A stretch of 64,000 bases of DNA, from NCBI RefSeq assembly GCF_020687505.1, contig NZ_JAJEQT010000002.1; one strand, 5' to 3'. Position 1 is the first letter of the stretch. The number at the start of each line of letters is the position of its first letter. The notes beneath the pieces are model-generated. The model was not told the origin of the DNA, did no database searches, and saw only the letters and a list, made by a program, of their open reading frames with translations. Shown piece by piece: positions 42,401 to 50,580 of the stretch. The position numbers and the translations under genes are program-made. Origin of the DNA: Coprococcus_C hominis. Lineage in GTDB: Bacteria > Bacillota > Clostridia > Lachnospirales > Lachnospiraceae.

Positions 42401-43298
42401 ATTCAAAGTAGAGCGCCAGGTATATCAGAAATTTGAAACGATGTTGATCAGTAAGTTGAATTATCTGGCAGATAAATCTCAGGCTGTGGATGAACCGGGA
42501 GGTATATTGCGGGGATATCAGATGACTTATGTGCCGGATAATATTAAGAATGTTGGAAGACAATGCGGAATAATCTTTTATGTGCCAGCAGCATATACCT
42601 CTAAGATTGATCCGACAACCGGATTTATCAACGCATTTAAGCGGGATGTGGTATCAACAAATGATGCAAAAGAGAATTTCTTGATGAAGTTTGATTCTAT
42701 TCAGTACGATATAGAAAAAGGCTTATTTAAGTTTTCATTTGATTACAAAAATTTTGCCACACATAAACTTACACTTGCGAAGACAAAATGGGACGTATAT
42801 ACAAATGGAACTCGAATACAAAACATGAAAGTTGAAGGACATTGGCTTTCAATGGAAGTTGAACTTACAACGAAAATGAAAGAGTTGCTGGATGACTCGC
42901 ATATTCCATATGAAGAAGGACAGAATATATTGGATGCTTTGCGGAAGATGAAAGATATAACAAGTGTTGTAAATGGTATATTGGAAATCTTCTGGTTGAC
43001 AGTTCAGCTTCGGAATAGCAGGACAGATAATCCGGATTACGACAGAATTATCTCGCCGGTATTGAATCATAAAGGAGAATTTTTTGATTCTGATCAATAT
43101 AAAGCATATGCGGATGCGCAAAAGGCACCATTACCGATTGATGCTGATGCAAATGGTGCATATTGTATTGCGTTAAAAGGAATGTATACTGCCAATCAGA
43201 TCAAAGAAAACTGGGTTGAAGGAGAGAAGCTTCCAGCGGAATGCTTGAAGATCGAACATGCAAGTTGGTTAGCATTTATGCAAGGAGAAAGGGGATAG
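39471..43298 (+). CDS. cas12a: Cas12a (Cpf1) RNA-guided nuclease
   Basis: 1275 residues, full length, with GGAGG ahead of ATG 39471. The N-terminus FQEFMGVSPLQKTLRNELIPTE is typical. RuvC residues are intact: D873 in GIDRGERNLIYVSV, E967 in AIIAMEDLNYGFKRGRFKVERQVYQKFE (bridge helix and RuvC II) and D1226 in DADANGAYCIALKG. Pre-crRNA processing residues appear present in HLPITINFK (H838, K846). The PAM-interacting part contains TPTLANGWSKSKEY. It cuts DNA next to TTTV PAMs and processes its own crRNAs. From memory it is almost identical to Coprococcus eutactus Cas12a and clearly related to MAD7. Its base composition is more AT-rich than its neighbours, consistent with transfer. Confidence 0.98.
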   Translation: MGKNQNFQEFMGVSPLQKTLRNELIPTETTKKNITQLDLLTEDEIRAQNREKLKEMMDDYYRDVIDSTLHAGIAVDWSYLFSCMRNHLRENSKESRRELERTQDSIRSQIHNKFAERADFKDMFGASIITKLLPTYIKQNPEYSERYDESMEILKLYGKFTTSLTDYFETRKNIFSKEKISSAVGYRIVEENAEIFLQNQNAYDRICKIAGLDLHGLDNEITAYVDGKTLKEVCSDEGFAKAITQEGIDRYNEAIGAVNQYMNLLCQKNKALKPGQFKMKRLHKQILCKGTTSFDIPKKFENDKQVYDAVNSFTEIVTKNNDLKRLLNITQNANDYDMNKIYVVADAYSMISQFISKKWNLIEECLLDYYSDNLPGKGNTKENKVKKAVKEETYRSVSQLNELIEKYYVEKTGQSVWKVESYISSLAETIKLELCHEIDNDEKNNLIEDDEKISEIKELLDMYMDVFHIIKVFRVNEVLNFDETFYSEMDEIYQDMQEIVPLHNRVRNYVTQKPYKQEKYRLYFHTPTLANGWSKSKEYDNNAIILVRDDKYYLGILNAKKKPSKEIMAGKENCSEHAYAKMNYYLLPGANKMLPKVFLSKKGIQDYHPSSYIVEGYNEKKHIKGSKNFDIQFCRDLIDYFKECIKKHPDWNKFNFEFSATETYEDISVFYREVEKQGYRVEWTYINSEDIQKLEEDGQLFLFQIYNKDFAVGSTGKPNLHTLYLKNLFSEENLRDIVLKLNGEAEIFFRKSSVQKPVVHKCGSILVNRTYEITENGTTRVQSIPESEYMELYRYFNSEKQIELSDEAKKYLDKVQCNKAKTDIVKDYRYTMDKFFIHLPITINFKVDKGNNVNAIAQQYIAEQEDLHVIGIDRGERNLIYVSVIDMYGNIVEQKSFNLVEQISSQGVKRYYDYKEKLQNREEERDKARKSWKTIGKIKELKEGYLSSVIHEIAQMVVKYNAIIAMEDLNYGFKRGRFKVERQVYQKFETMLISKLNYLADKSQAVDEPGGILRGYQMTYVPDNIKNVGRQCGIIFYVPAAYTSKIDPTTGFINAFKRDVVSTNDAKENFLMKFDSIQYDIEKGLFKFSFDYKNFATHKLTLAKTKWDVYTNGTRIQNMKVEGHWLSMEVELTTKMKELLDDSHIPYEEGQNILDALRKMKDITSVVNGILEIFWLTVQLRNSRTDNPDYDRIISPVLNHKGEFFDSDQYKAYADAQKAPLPIDADANGAYCIALKGMYTANQIKENWVEGEKLPAECLKIEHASWLAFMQGERG

Positions 43299-43301
43299 TG
43301 G

Positions 43302-43862
43302 ATGGAGGATTTGATCCTGATATCGAATCTAAATGATTTTATATTTTGCCCGGCATCTATATATTTTCATGGGTTGTATGGAGGTGCAGATAAGCTGACG
43401 TATCAGTCAGCTTATCAGATAAATGGAACCAAAGCACATGAAAATGTAGATGCGGGTAAATATTCTACAAGAAAAAGTATAATTACCGCGCTGGACGTTT
43501 ATTCACAGGAATATGGGGTAGTAGGAAAAATCGATATCTATGATAAAGATAAGAAAATGTTGATTGAACGAAAGAAACACATAAGTGTAGTATATGATGG
43601 ATATGTATTTCAGTTATATGCTCAGTGCTTTTCGTTGCGAGAGATGGGATATGATGTAAAAAGACTACGTATTCACAGTATAGATGACAACAAAAATTAT
43701 GAGATTGCATGTCCGGAAGACGATGATGATATGATGAAGAAATTTTGTTCGTTAGTTGATAAAATGCGTATATTTGATTTAGAAAAATTTCACCAAACCA
43801 ATATTGAAAAATGTAAAAAATGCATCTATGAGGAGGCTTGTGATCGTTCATTAATAGAATAG
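43302..43862 (+). CDS. cas4: Cas4 family exonuclease
   Basis: 186 residues starting three bases after cas12a. Cas4/RecB-like nuclease: first cluster Cys in FCPASIYFHGLYG, nuclease residues in VVGKIDIYDKDKKMLIERKKH (D and the ExK-type ERK) and the QLYAQ motif, and the C-terminal iron-sulfur cysteines CKKCIYEEAC. It trims prespacers so that new spacers come from beside a TTTV PAM, together with Cas1-Cas2. All key residues are present. Confidence 0.93.
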   Translation: MEDLILISNLNDFIFCPASIYFHGLYGGADKLTYQSAYQINGTKAHENVDAGKYSTRKSIITALDVYSQEYGVVGKIDIYDKDKKMLIERKKHISVVYDGYVFQLYAQCFSLREMGYDVKRLRIHSIDDNKNYEIACPEDDDDMMKKFCSLVDKMRIFDLEKFHQTNIEKCKKCIYEEACDRSLIE

Positions 43863-43875
43863 AGGGGGAGATTTT

Positions 43876-44838
43876 ATATTAAGTGCAAATGATTTTAGTA
43901 AGAAACAGATTATTTTCCTTTTCACGAAGGAAGGAGAAAAACTTTCATTTTCAAATGATAATGTTGTGGTGAAAGATAAAAATGGAAAGACCAAACACCA
44001 ATCAACATGTTATCAATTATTTATGATTTGTGTAATTGGAAATATTTCTATTACAAGTGGATTGATTCAAAGAAGTAAAAAATTTGGATTTTCTATATGT
44101 CTGATGAGTACAACATTCAAGGTATATGAAGTACTTGGCGCTAGAATGGAAGGAAATACATTGCTACGAACGCATCAATATGCGTATCAGGATAATGAAA
44201 TTGGAAGAAAAATAGAGCAAAATAAAATTGTGAATCAGAGAAATGCGCTTAAAAAGATTCGCAGCAAAAATGAGTATGTCAAAGAGGGTGTAGGTTTGCT
44301 GAATGAGATGGTAGAAAAGTTAGATGCTACACAAGATTATTTGACAATTATGGGTGTAGAAGGAAATGCGGCGAAGGTTTACTTTCCAAGGATGTTTGAT
44401 TGTGCGAATTGGAATGGCAGGAAACCTAGAATAAAAAGCGATTATTTGAATGTTACTTTGGATATAGGATATACGATGCTTTTTAATATTGTGGATGCAA
44501 TGCTTCAAGTGTATGGATTTGATACATATTATGGAGTATTTCACAAATGTTTTTATATGAGAAAATCATTGGTGTGTGATTTGATGGAACCAATGCGCCC
44601 TATTATTGATTATGCTGTTAGAAAAGCAATTCGGTTAGGACAATGTAAGACTGATGATTTTGGGCTGGATAAAAATCGGTGGTATCTAGAATGGAAGAAT
44701 AATCCTGCATATATTCGTTTCCTAATGGAGGCGATATTAGAATATAAAGATGCAATATTTCTTTATGTTCAACAATATTATCGTTTCTTTATGAAGATGA
44801 AGAGTGTGGAAAATATGCCATTGTTTTTGTATGAATGA
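43876..44838 (+). CDS. cas1: Cas1 integrase, with an AUA in place of the start codon
   Basis: The reading frame is open from 43858 but has no ATG, GTG or TTG before the GTG at 43966. At 43876 the frame reads ATA TTA AGT GCA AAT GAT TTT (x-L-S-A-N-D-F), where Cas1 proteins of this type begin MLSANDF, and GGGGGAG at 43864-43870 sits just upstream. The true start is therefore AUA 43876 (321 residues) or translation is lost or weak; starting at 43966 would remove 30 residues of the N-terminal beta domain. Catalytic features are intact: E in GVEGNAAKVYFPRMF, H in YYGVFHKCF and the acidic residues of SLVCDLMEPMRPIID. It integrates new spacers with Cas2. Confidence 0.88.
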   Translation: MLSANDFSKKQIIFLFTKEGEKLSFSNDNVVVKDKNGKTKHQSTCYQLFMICVIGNISITSGLIQRSKKFGFSICLMSTTFKVYEVLGARMEGNTLLRTHQYAYQDNEIGRKIEQNKIVNQRNALKKIRSKNEYVKEGVGLLNEMVEKLDATQDYLTIMGVEGNAAKVYFPRMFDCANWNGRKPRIKSDYLNVTLDIGYTMLFNIVDAMLQVYGFDTYYGVFHKCFYMRKSLVCDLMEPMRPIIDYAVRKAIRLGQCKTDDFGLDKNRWYLEWKNNPAYIRFLMEAILEYKDAIFLYVQQYYRFFMKMKSVENMPLFLYE

Positions 44839-44852
44839 GAGGGGGGAGTAGT

Positions 44853-45128
44853 ATGTTTATTGTTAGTTACGATATATCAAACGATAAGTTACGAACAAAG
44901 TTTGCAAAGTATCTTTCCAGATTCGGACATAGGTTACAATATTCGGTTTTTCAGATTGACAATAGTTCGAGAATCATTGATAATATTATACAGGATTTAA
45001 AAAATAATTTTGAAAAGAAATTCACACAGGAAGACAGTGTGATGATTTTTAAATTATCATCAAGTTGTGAGATTATCCGATTCGGTTATGCAAAGAATGA
45101 TGAGAAAGACTTTTTCATTATCGAATAA
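44853..45128 (+). CDS. cas2: Cas2 integration factor
   Basis: 91 residues from ATG 44853, with GGGGGGAG upstream; MFIVSYDISNDKLRTKFAKYLSRFGHRLQYSVFQID is the ferredoxin-like Cas2 fold with the Asp after the first strand. It forms the Cas1-Cas2 complex for spacer acquisition. It is the last gene before the array leader, 14 bases after cas1. Confidence 0.95.
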   Translation: MFIVSYDISNDKLRTKFAKYLSRFGHRLQYSVFQIDNSSRIIDNIIQDLKNNFEKKFTQEDSVMIFKLSSSCEIIRFGYAKNDEKDFFIIE

Positions 45129-45260
45129 GGGAAATTGCAAACCTTGGTCTTTATAAAGAATTATATTAAGGTTATTCAATGATAATGTACAGAATAAACA
45201 AAACAATAATTAAAAATAAGGTATTTAATCAGAAAATTTGTTGATAATGACAAAGTTAGG
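45129..45260 (+). promoter_or_regulatory. CRISPR leader with an antirepeat
   Basis: 132 AT-rich bases between cas2 and the first repeat. TTAAGGTTATTCAAT (45166-45180) is the exact reverse complement of repeat positions 2-16, the 5' half that Cas12a removes during processing. The last bases before repeat 1 are GACAAAGTTAG. New spacers should be added at this end. No clear promoter was found; the antirepeat could be a flipped repeat remnant or pair with the nascent transcript. Confidence 0.65.
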
Positions 45261-46742
45261 GATTGAATAACCTTAAATAATTTCTACTATGTAGATATGT
45301 AGGCGATGCGCTGGATCGTGCCGATTGAATAACCTTAAATAATTTCTACTATGTAGATGAGACTGGAAAGTAGTTCATCATCTGTGATTGAATAACCTTA
45401 AATAATTTCTACTATGTAGATATACAACAGATTATGTAAGTATTACAAGGATTGAATAACCTTAAATAATTTCTACTATGTAGATGAAATCACGGTAACG
45501 AACCTTGTGCACGATTGAATAACCTTAAATAATTTCTACTATGTAGATCTGATGCTGACAAAGTGACAACCGATGGATTGAATAACCTTAAATAATTTCT
45601 ACTATGTAGATGAAACGTCATACTGTGCCTTGTCAGGGATTGAATAACCTTAAATAATTTCTACTATGTAGATGTTACAGAGACGTCGTTGTTATTTGGG
45701 ATTGAATAACCTTAAATAATTTCTACTATGTAGATTAATTGACTGCCATATAGTCCCTGTTAGATTGAATAACCTTAAATAATTTCTACTATGTAGATAC
45801 TTCAATGTTCGATAGTAAAGGCGATGATTGAATAACCTTAAATAATTTCTACTATGTAGATCTTTAAATAAATATCTATCTTCCATAGATTGAATAACCT
45901 TAAATAATTTCTACTATGTAGATTGAACGCCAGCAATAGTAACACATAGTTGATTGAATAACCTTAAATAATTTCTACTATGTAGATTTTAAAAGAAAAA
46001 GGAACATTATGCTTGATTGAATAACCTTAAATAATTTCTACTATGTAGATCTCGTTCCACTATCACAAGCATAAGCGATTGAATAACCTTAAATAATTTC
46101 TACTATGTAGATCAAAGGGTAAGTACAACGGTACATCATGGGGATTGAATAACCTTAAATAATTTCTACTATGTAGATAAGTTGGCTTCTTGTGATCCTG
46201 CGGAGATTGAATAACCTTAAATAATTTCTACTATGTAGATCTCTCATATAAGGACATGATTATTTCGGATTGAATAACCTTAAATAATTTCTACTATGTA
46301 GATTTTACCCAAAAGATACAAACCACTATGATTGAATAACCTTAAATAATTTCTACTATGTAGATGAAATGACATGGATGTGCTTGATTTTGATTGAATA
46401 ACCTTAAATAATTTCTACTATGTAGATCAAGACAGAAGCCGGTAAATGGGATGGATTGAATAACCTTAAATAATTTCTACTATGTAGATTAAAGAAGGTT
46501 CCGAACCCTCCAAAGGGATTGAATAACCTTAAATAATTTCTACTATGTAGATCTAAATATTCCCACGACCATCAAAAAAGATTGAATAACCTTAAATAAT
46601 TTCTACTATGTAGATGATACACTGCCTGTCACCTTACCGCCACGATTGAATAACCTTAAATAATTTCTACTATGTAGATTCATATAACATAGACATATAT
46701 ATATAAGATTGAATAACCTTAAATAATTTCTACTATGTAGAT
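45261..46742 (+). CRISPR. type V-A CRISPR array, 24 repeats and 23 spacers
   Basis: 36-base repeats start GATTGAATAACCTTAAAT and end with the Cas12a handle AATTTCTACTATGTAGAT. I traced 24 copies, the first at 45261-45296 and the last at 46707-46742, with no visible base differences, even at the trailer end. Spacers are 26-28 bases, except one of 30 (46113-46142). All spacers differ from one another. None was seen to match elsewhere in this window by eye. The array is transcribed from the cas2 side and stops 18 bases before the end of a convergent permease gene. Confidence 0.99.
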
Positions 46743-46760
46743 ACCTATAGAAATATCCAT

Positions 46761-47867
46761 CTACAGAATCGCATACATCCCCATCAACTCAGCCAGAAAC
46801 ACCACATTGACAACCGTAAACCATAGAAAATATTTCCCCTTTTTGCCCGGATATTCCCGGGCAATTTGCTTGTAGGAGATCAGGCTTGCCATCGAAGCGA
46901 TGAGCGTGCCAAGTCCACCGAGGTTGGTGCCGATGATAAGTGCCTTGTAATTCGTTGTAAATCCCGACAGCAAAAGGGCAGTTGGCACGTTGCTGATGAT
47001 CTGGCTGGCACCGATTGCAATGTATGTTTCCCGTCCGGTAATGATGCTTTCTAGGAAAGATTGGAAAGCTGGGACGCGCTCCATATTTCCGATGAATACG
47101 AAGAATCCTATAAATGTGCCGAGCAGTGCGTAGTCCACGTGAAGCAGAGTTTTTCGCGACACAAGCAGGAACAGCACCAGAATGATTACGAACAGGATGC
47201 GGATGTCCAGAAGCTTTGCGACATTTAACAGGCATAGCACAAATGCGATGCTGTAAAGGATAATCTTTTTTTTCGGAAGTTTAACTGCATGGTTGTTTCG
47301 GTCGATTACGATCGCGTGTTGTTTGATGAAGAACATGGAAATCAGGATTCCAAGCAGCGAAGCAATCGTGTAAGGGAGCATAATTTCCACGAATGTACCG
47401 AGGGACATGCCGGATTTGGCATACAGATACAAGTTCTGTGGATTCCCCATCGGCATAAGCATACTTCCGAGGTTTGCAGCGATTGTCTGCATCACAACGA
47501 CCGGGATGATCAGATGTTCCTTCTCCGACATGGAAAGCACAATGATCGCAAACGGCACAAAGGTAATCAGTGAGACATCGTTTGTGATAAACATGCTGAA
47601 CACAAATGGAAGCAACACCAGTACAAGAAACAATTGTCTCGTTGTATGAACGTGTGCAAGCAGTGCATTTCCGATCGTGCGGAACAGACCGGTTTCCTTG
47701 AATCCAGCAATAACAGCCATTAGGCAGAACAGGAGTGTGATGGAATGCCAGTCGATGTAGGAGATGTATTTTCTGTCCGGATGGACGAGGAACATGGAGA
47801 GGATGGCAAGTACGAGGCTTACCATCAGTACGGTTTCTCTTTTTATAAATGCAAGTATTTTCTTCAT
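46761..47867 (-). CDS. SLC13/ArsB-like anion permease
   Basis: 368 residues, about ten membrane helices. It belongs to the citrate transporter-like (CitMHS/ArsB/SLC13) superfamily: GLFRTIGNALLAH near residue 60, MFITNDVSLITFVPFAIIVL near 90, ANLGSMLMPMGNPQNLYLYAKSG near 130 and the mirrored IISNVPTALLLSGFTTNYKALIIGTNLGGLGTLIASMASLIS. The substrate could be a dicarboxylate, citrate or an oxyanion. Its 3' end abuts the CRISPR array and no terminator separates them, so read-through would be antisense to the array. Confidence 0.85.
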   Translation of the reverse strand: MKKILAFIKRETVLMVSLVLAILSMFLVHPDRKYISYIDWHSITLLFCLMAVIAGFKETGLFRTIGNALLAHVHTTRQLFLVLVLLPFVFSMFITNDVSLITFVPFAIIVLSMSEKEHLIIPVVVMQTIAANLGSMLMPMGNPQNLYLYAKSGMSLGTFVEIMLPYTIASLLGILISMFFIKQHAIVIDRNNHAVKLPKKKIILYSIAFVLCLLNVAKLLDIRILFVIILVLFLLVSRKTLLHVDYALLGTFIGFFVFIGNMERVPAFQSFLESIITGRETYIAIGASQIISNVPTALLLSGFTTNYKALIIGTNLGGLGTLIASMASLISYKQIAREYPGKKGKYFLWFTVVNVVFLAELMGMYAIL

Positions 47868-48196
47868 AATGTATCTCGATTCTGTAAATTTTTTTCCATT
47901 ATATCACATGTCACTACACGATAGCGTGATGACATGTGCACGCATCAGCGTGCTTCATTATAACATAGAAAAAACACCTTGACACCACAAAATCCATTTG
48001 ATAAAATGAGCAATGCGGCGGCTGTGCTTGCATAAGCCGGCATATTGCGAAAACACACATGGAGCCGTTAGGCGACATGATATAATCCACACTCGGAAAA
48101 GAAAATAGAAGGTTACTATTGGAAACGCACATTCTCTTTGGAATGATAACGAACAACACTGTCTGTTAAAAATTATCATTTTAAGGAGGTTTTTTT
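47868..48196. other. intergenic region with several hairpins
   Basis: No gene is seen between the divergent permease and DUF2798 genes. Near 47908-47937 an imperfect dyad has CATGTCA/TGACATG arms; GCACGC/GCGTGC follows; and a 12-pair stem (GCAATGC..CGGCT with AGCCGGC..ATTGC) lies at about 48011-48049. AATGATAA and TTATCATT occur as a split dyad just ahead of the DUF2798 gene. TATAAT near 48079 may be a -10. No known RNA family was recognised. Confidence 0.5.
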
Positions 48197-48691
48197 ATGC
48201 CAAAAACAAAGTTTCAAGAGGTTATTTTCACGATTATGATGGTGTTCGTCATGGTGTATGCGATGATCTGCTACAACATTGCACTGAACATCGGAGGAAT
48301 GAGCAGCGAAGTGTTCCTGTCCGCATTCCATGAGCTTGTCATCATGGGACCGATTGCATTTGTGCTTGATTTCTTTTTTGTCGGTACAATTGCGAAGAAG
48401 AAAGCGTTGAAGATCGTGAATCCGGAGAAGGAAAATCCGTTCCATCTCGTTCTTGCAATCTCATTTATCTCAGTCGCATTTATGTGTCCGCTTATGAGTC
48501 TGGCAGCAACCATTTTATTTAAGCATGCGGGAAATCAGTTTATTGCCGTCTGGTTACAGACATGTGCATTTAATTTCCCGATGGCACTGTGCTGGCAGAT
48601 ATTTTATGCGGGACCACTCGTGCGTTTTCTGTTCCGCCTGATCTTCCGAGAGAAGCAGAAAGAGGGAAATATGCAGAAAGCATTTGAATAA
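48197..48691 (+). CDS. DUF2798 family membrane protein
   Basis: 164 residues with AAGGAGG upstream. Four predicted membrane helices in two similar halves: IMMVFVMVYAMICYNIAL...HELVIMGPIAFVLDFFFVG and HLVLAISFISVAFMCPLMSLAAT...WLQTCAFNFPMALCWQIFYAGPLVRFLF. The (P)xA-x-x-x-D/Q pattern and the duplicated F-(H/N)ELV/FNFPMA segments fit DUF2798. The function is unknown. It appears to be transcribed alone. Confidence 0.82.
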   Translation: MPKTKFQEVIFTIMMVFVMVYAMICYNIALNIGGMSSEVFLSAFHELVIMGPIAFVLDFFFVGTIAKKKALKIVNPEKENPFHLVLAISFISVAFMCPLMSLAATILFKHAGNQFIAVWLQTCAFNFPMALCWQIFYAGPLVRFLFRLIFREKQKEGNMQKAFE

Positions 48692-48700
48692 CGTGTTCTA

Positions 48701-48925
48701 TTGGGGGATTTTCCGTATTTCAATATATTTACCCAATAATTTCTGCCCTTTTTTCAAAATCGTTTGGGGGGAATATTGGTATATGTGCATTCTTTACCCA
48801 ATTGGCTCCAATTTCCAGACTTGTGATTGGGGGATTTCTTGATAATGTGAAAAAATCCCCCAATTTGTTTCAGCATGGTTATCTGCAATTGGAGAATTTT
48901 TCTGGGAAATTGAAAATTCCCCCAA
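48701..48925. repeat. five copies of a TTGGGGGA-type motif, two forming a 12-bp hairpin
   Basis: TTGGGGGATTTT (48701), TTTGGGGGGAAT (48763), ATTGGGGGATTT (48826), then the complements AAATCCCCCAAT (48853) and AATTCCCCCAA (48915). The third and fourth form a perfect 12-bp hairpin. The stretch (48692-49081) has no gene and lies upstream of the uracil permease gene. The copies look like decayed inverted-repeat units; their role is unknown. Confidence 0.7.
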
Positions 48926-49000
48926 CTTACCACCGCAAGCCTGTCAAACAGAGTAACAAAAATCTCTATGCTATCCCACAAAAATCCCTATGATTTCTTG

Positions 49001-49029
49001 TTGCAAAATCCCCTCTGCTCGTGCATAAT
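49001..49029 (+). promoter_or_regulatory. uracil permease promoter
   Basis: TTGCAA (49001-49006), 17 bases, CATAAT (49024-49029), about 50 bases ahead of the start codon. No PyrR attenuator was recognised downstream of it. Confidence 0.6.
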
Positions 49030-49081
49030 AGAATACAAATAAATTCTCTTACAAAGCAAGAGAGGGAAAGAGGTAAAAACT

Positions 49082-50479
49082 ATGGGTGACACAAATGATG
49101 GAGCAGTCAGAGATGCGAAAAAGCTTGGATTACCGAAGGTTTTGATTTTGGGATTACAGCATATGTTTGCAATGTTCGGTGCAACTATCTTAGTCCCAAT
49201 TTTAGTGTCCGGGTATTTTGCAGATGCATGTGGGGAGCCATTGACGAGAGGTCTGACTGTATCAGTCACACTTTTCTGTGCAGGCTTTGGTACATTGCTT
49301 TTCCATGTATGTTCGAAGTTTAAAGTACCGGCGTTCCTTGGATCTTCGTTTGCATTCTTAGGTGGATTTTCAACCGTTGCCAACCTGGATACCGGTAAAT
49401 TCGCCGATATGGCAGCAAATGACAAGGTAGCTTATGCCTGCGGTGGCGTGGTAGCAGCCGGTGCATTGTATCTGGTTATGGCTTTGATTATCAAGCTGGT
49501 TGGCGTAAACCGCGTGATGCGTTTCCTTCCACCGGTTGTAACCGGACCGATCATTATCTGTATCGGACTTTCGCTTGCACCATCCGCAATCTCAAATGCC
49601 AGCACAAACTGGTGGCTTGCGGTAATCGCGTTAGCGGTTATCATCATCTTCAATATCTGGGGGAAAGGCATGTTCAAGATCATCCCGATTTTGATGGGTG
49701 TTTTGATTTCTTACGTGGCAGCAGTGATCATGAATGCGGCAGGACTTACGAATCCGGATGGCAGTGCGATCATCGCATTCGAGTCGGTGAAATCCGCAAG
49801 CTTCTTCGGTGTACCACAGTTCCAGTTTGCAAAATTCGATCTCACATCGATTCTGGTTATGGCACCAATCGCAATCGCTGCGATGATGGAGCATGTGGGT
49901 GATATGTCAGCTATTTCTGCAACCGTTGGCAAGAACTTTATTCAGGACCCGGGTCTGCACCGTACATTAGTTGGTGATGGTCTTGCAACTGCATTCGCAG
50001 GAGCAATCGGAGGACCGGCAAACACAACATACGGTGAGAACACAGGTGTATTAGAGCTTTCCAAAGTATACGATCCGATGGTTGTCCGTCTGGCAGCCGT
50101 ATTTGCAATCGTGCTGTCCTTCATTCCGAAGTTCGCAGCTGTCATTTCCACGATGCCATCAGCGATTATCGGCGGTGTATCCTTCATGCTATATGGTATG
50201 ATTTCAGCCATCGGTGTGCGGAATGTCGTTGAGAATAAGGTAGATCTGACACGTTCTAGAAACCTGATTATTGCTGGTGTGATCTTCGTCTGTGGACTTG
50301 GTTTCTCAAAAGGTATCACATTTACAATCGGGGAGACATCTATCACACTGACAGCACTTGCTATCGCAGCCATTGCAGGCATCCTGTTAAATGCGATTCT
50401 GCCTGGAAATGATTACCAGTTTGGTGTAAATCCGGATGGTGACCAGAGCCGTGGTGTCTTTGTGAAGTCTAAGGAATAA
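49082..50479 (+). CDS. uraA: uracil permease (NCS2 family)
   Basis: 465 residues, about 14 membrane segments. NCS2 signatures of the uracil branch: LILGLQHMFAMFGATILVPIL at the start, the substrate-binding IAAMMEHVGDMSAIS (Glu in helix 8), GDGLATAFAGAIGGPANTTYGENTGVLELSKVYDPMVV (helix 10) and IGGVSFMLYGMISAIGVRNVVENKVDL. It imports uracil by proton symport. It is followed by upp, which converts the uracil to UMP, so the pair forms a pyrimidine salvage operon or tandem. Confidence 0.95.
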   Translation: MGDTNDGAVRDAKKLGLPKVLILGLQHMFAMFGATILVPILVSGYFADACGEPLTRGLTVSVTLFCAGFGTLLFHVCSKFKVPAFLGSSFAFLGGFSTVANLDTGKFADMAANDKVAYACGGVVAAGALYLVMALIIKLVGVNRVMRFLPPVVTGPIIICIGLSLAPSAISNASTNWWLAVIALAVIIIFNIWGKGMFKIIPILMGVLISYVAAVIMNAAGLTNPDGSAIIAFESVKSASFFGVPQFQFAKFDLTSILVMAPIAIAAMMEHVGDMSAISATVGKNFIQDPGLHRTLVGDGLATAFAGAIGGPANTTYGENTGVLELSKVYDPMVVRLAAVFAIVLSFIPKFAAVISTMPSAIIGGVSFMLYGMISAIGVRNVVENKVDLTRSRNLIIAGVIFVCGLGFSKGITFTIGETSITLTALAIAAIAGILLNAILPGNDYQFGVNPDGDQSRGVFVKSKE

Positions 50480-50503
50480 TAGGATATAAAAAGCCAAAAG
50501 TCA

Positions 50504-50537
50504 GAATTGCGGAAGTTGCGTAGCAACGGAGCAATTC
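50504..50537 (+). repeat. intergenic hairpin between uracil permease and upp
   Basis: GAATTGC pairs with GCAATTC and, inside, GTTGC pairs with GCAAC around a GTA loop. There is no T-run. It may adjust the permease to upp expression ratio. Confidence 0.7.
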
Positions 50538-50580
50538 GTATATCAAGTAAGATATTCAATAAGAAAAAGGAGATTACAAA

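Noticed and set aside
43966..44838. cas1 starting at GTG 43966
   Set aside because: It would remove 30 residues (LSANDF onward) that belong to the N-terminal domain and leave the Shine-Dalgarno at 43864 unused.
45166..45180. tracrRNA for the CRISPR system
   Set aside because: Type V-A needs no tracrRNA, and the antirepeat matches the discarded half of the repeat; reported only as an antirepeat.
45692..45886. Minus-strand ORF of 64 codons inside the CRISPR array with repeated LHSRNYLRLFN
   Set aside because: It is an artefact of reading CRISPR repeats in the antisense frame.
47908..48100. Cobalamin or other known riboswitch ahead of DUF2798
   Set aside because: GAGCCGTTAGGCGAC-like bases and hairpins caught the eye, but no known class fits.
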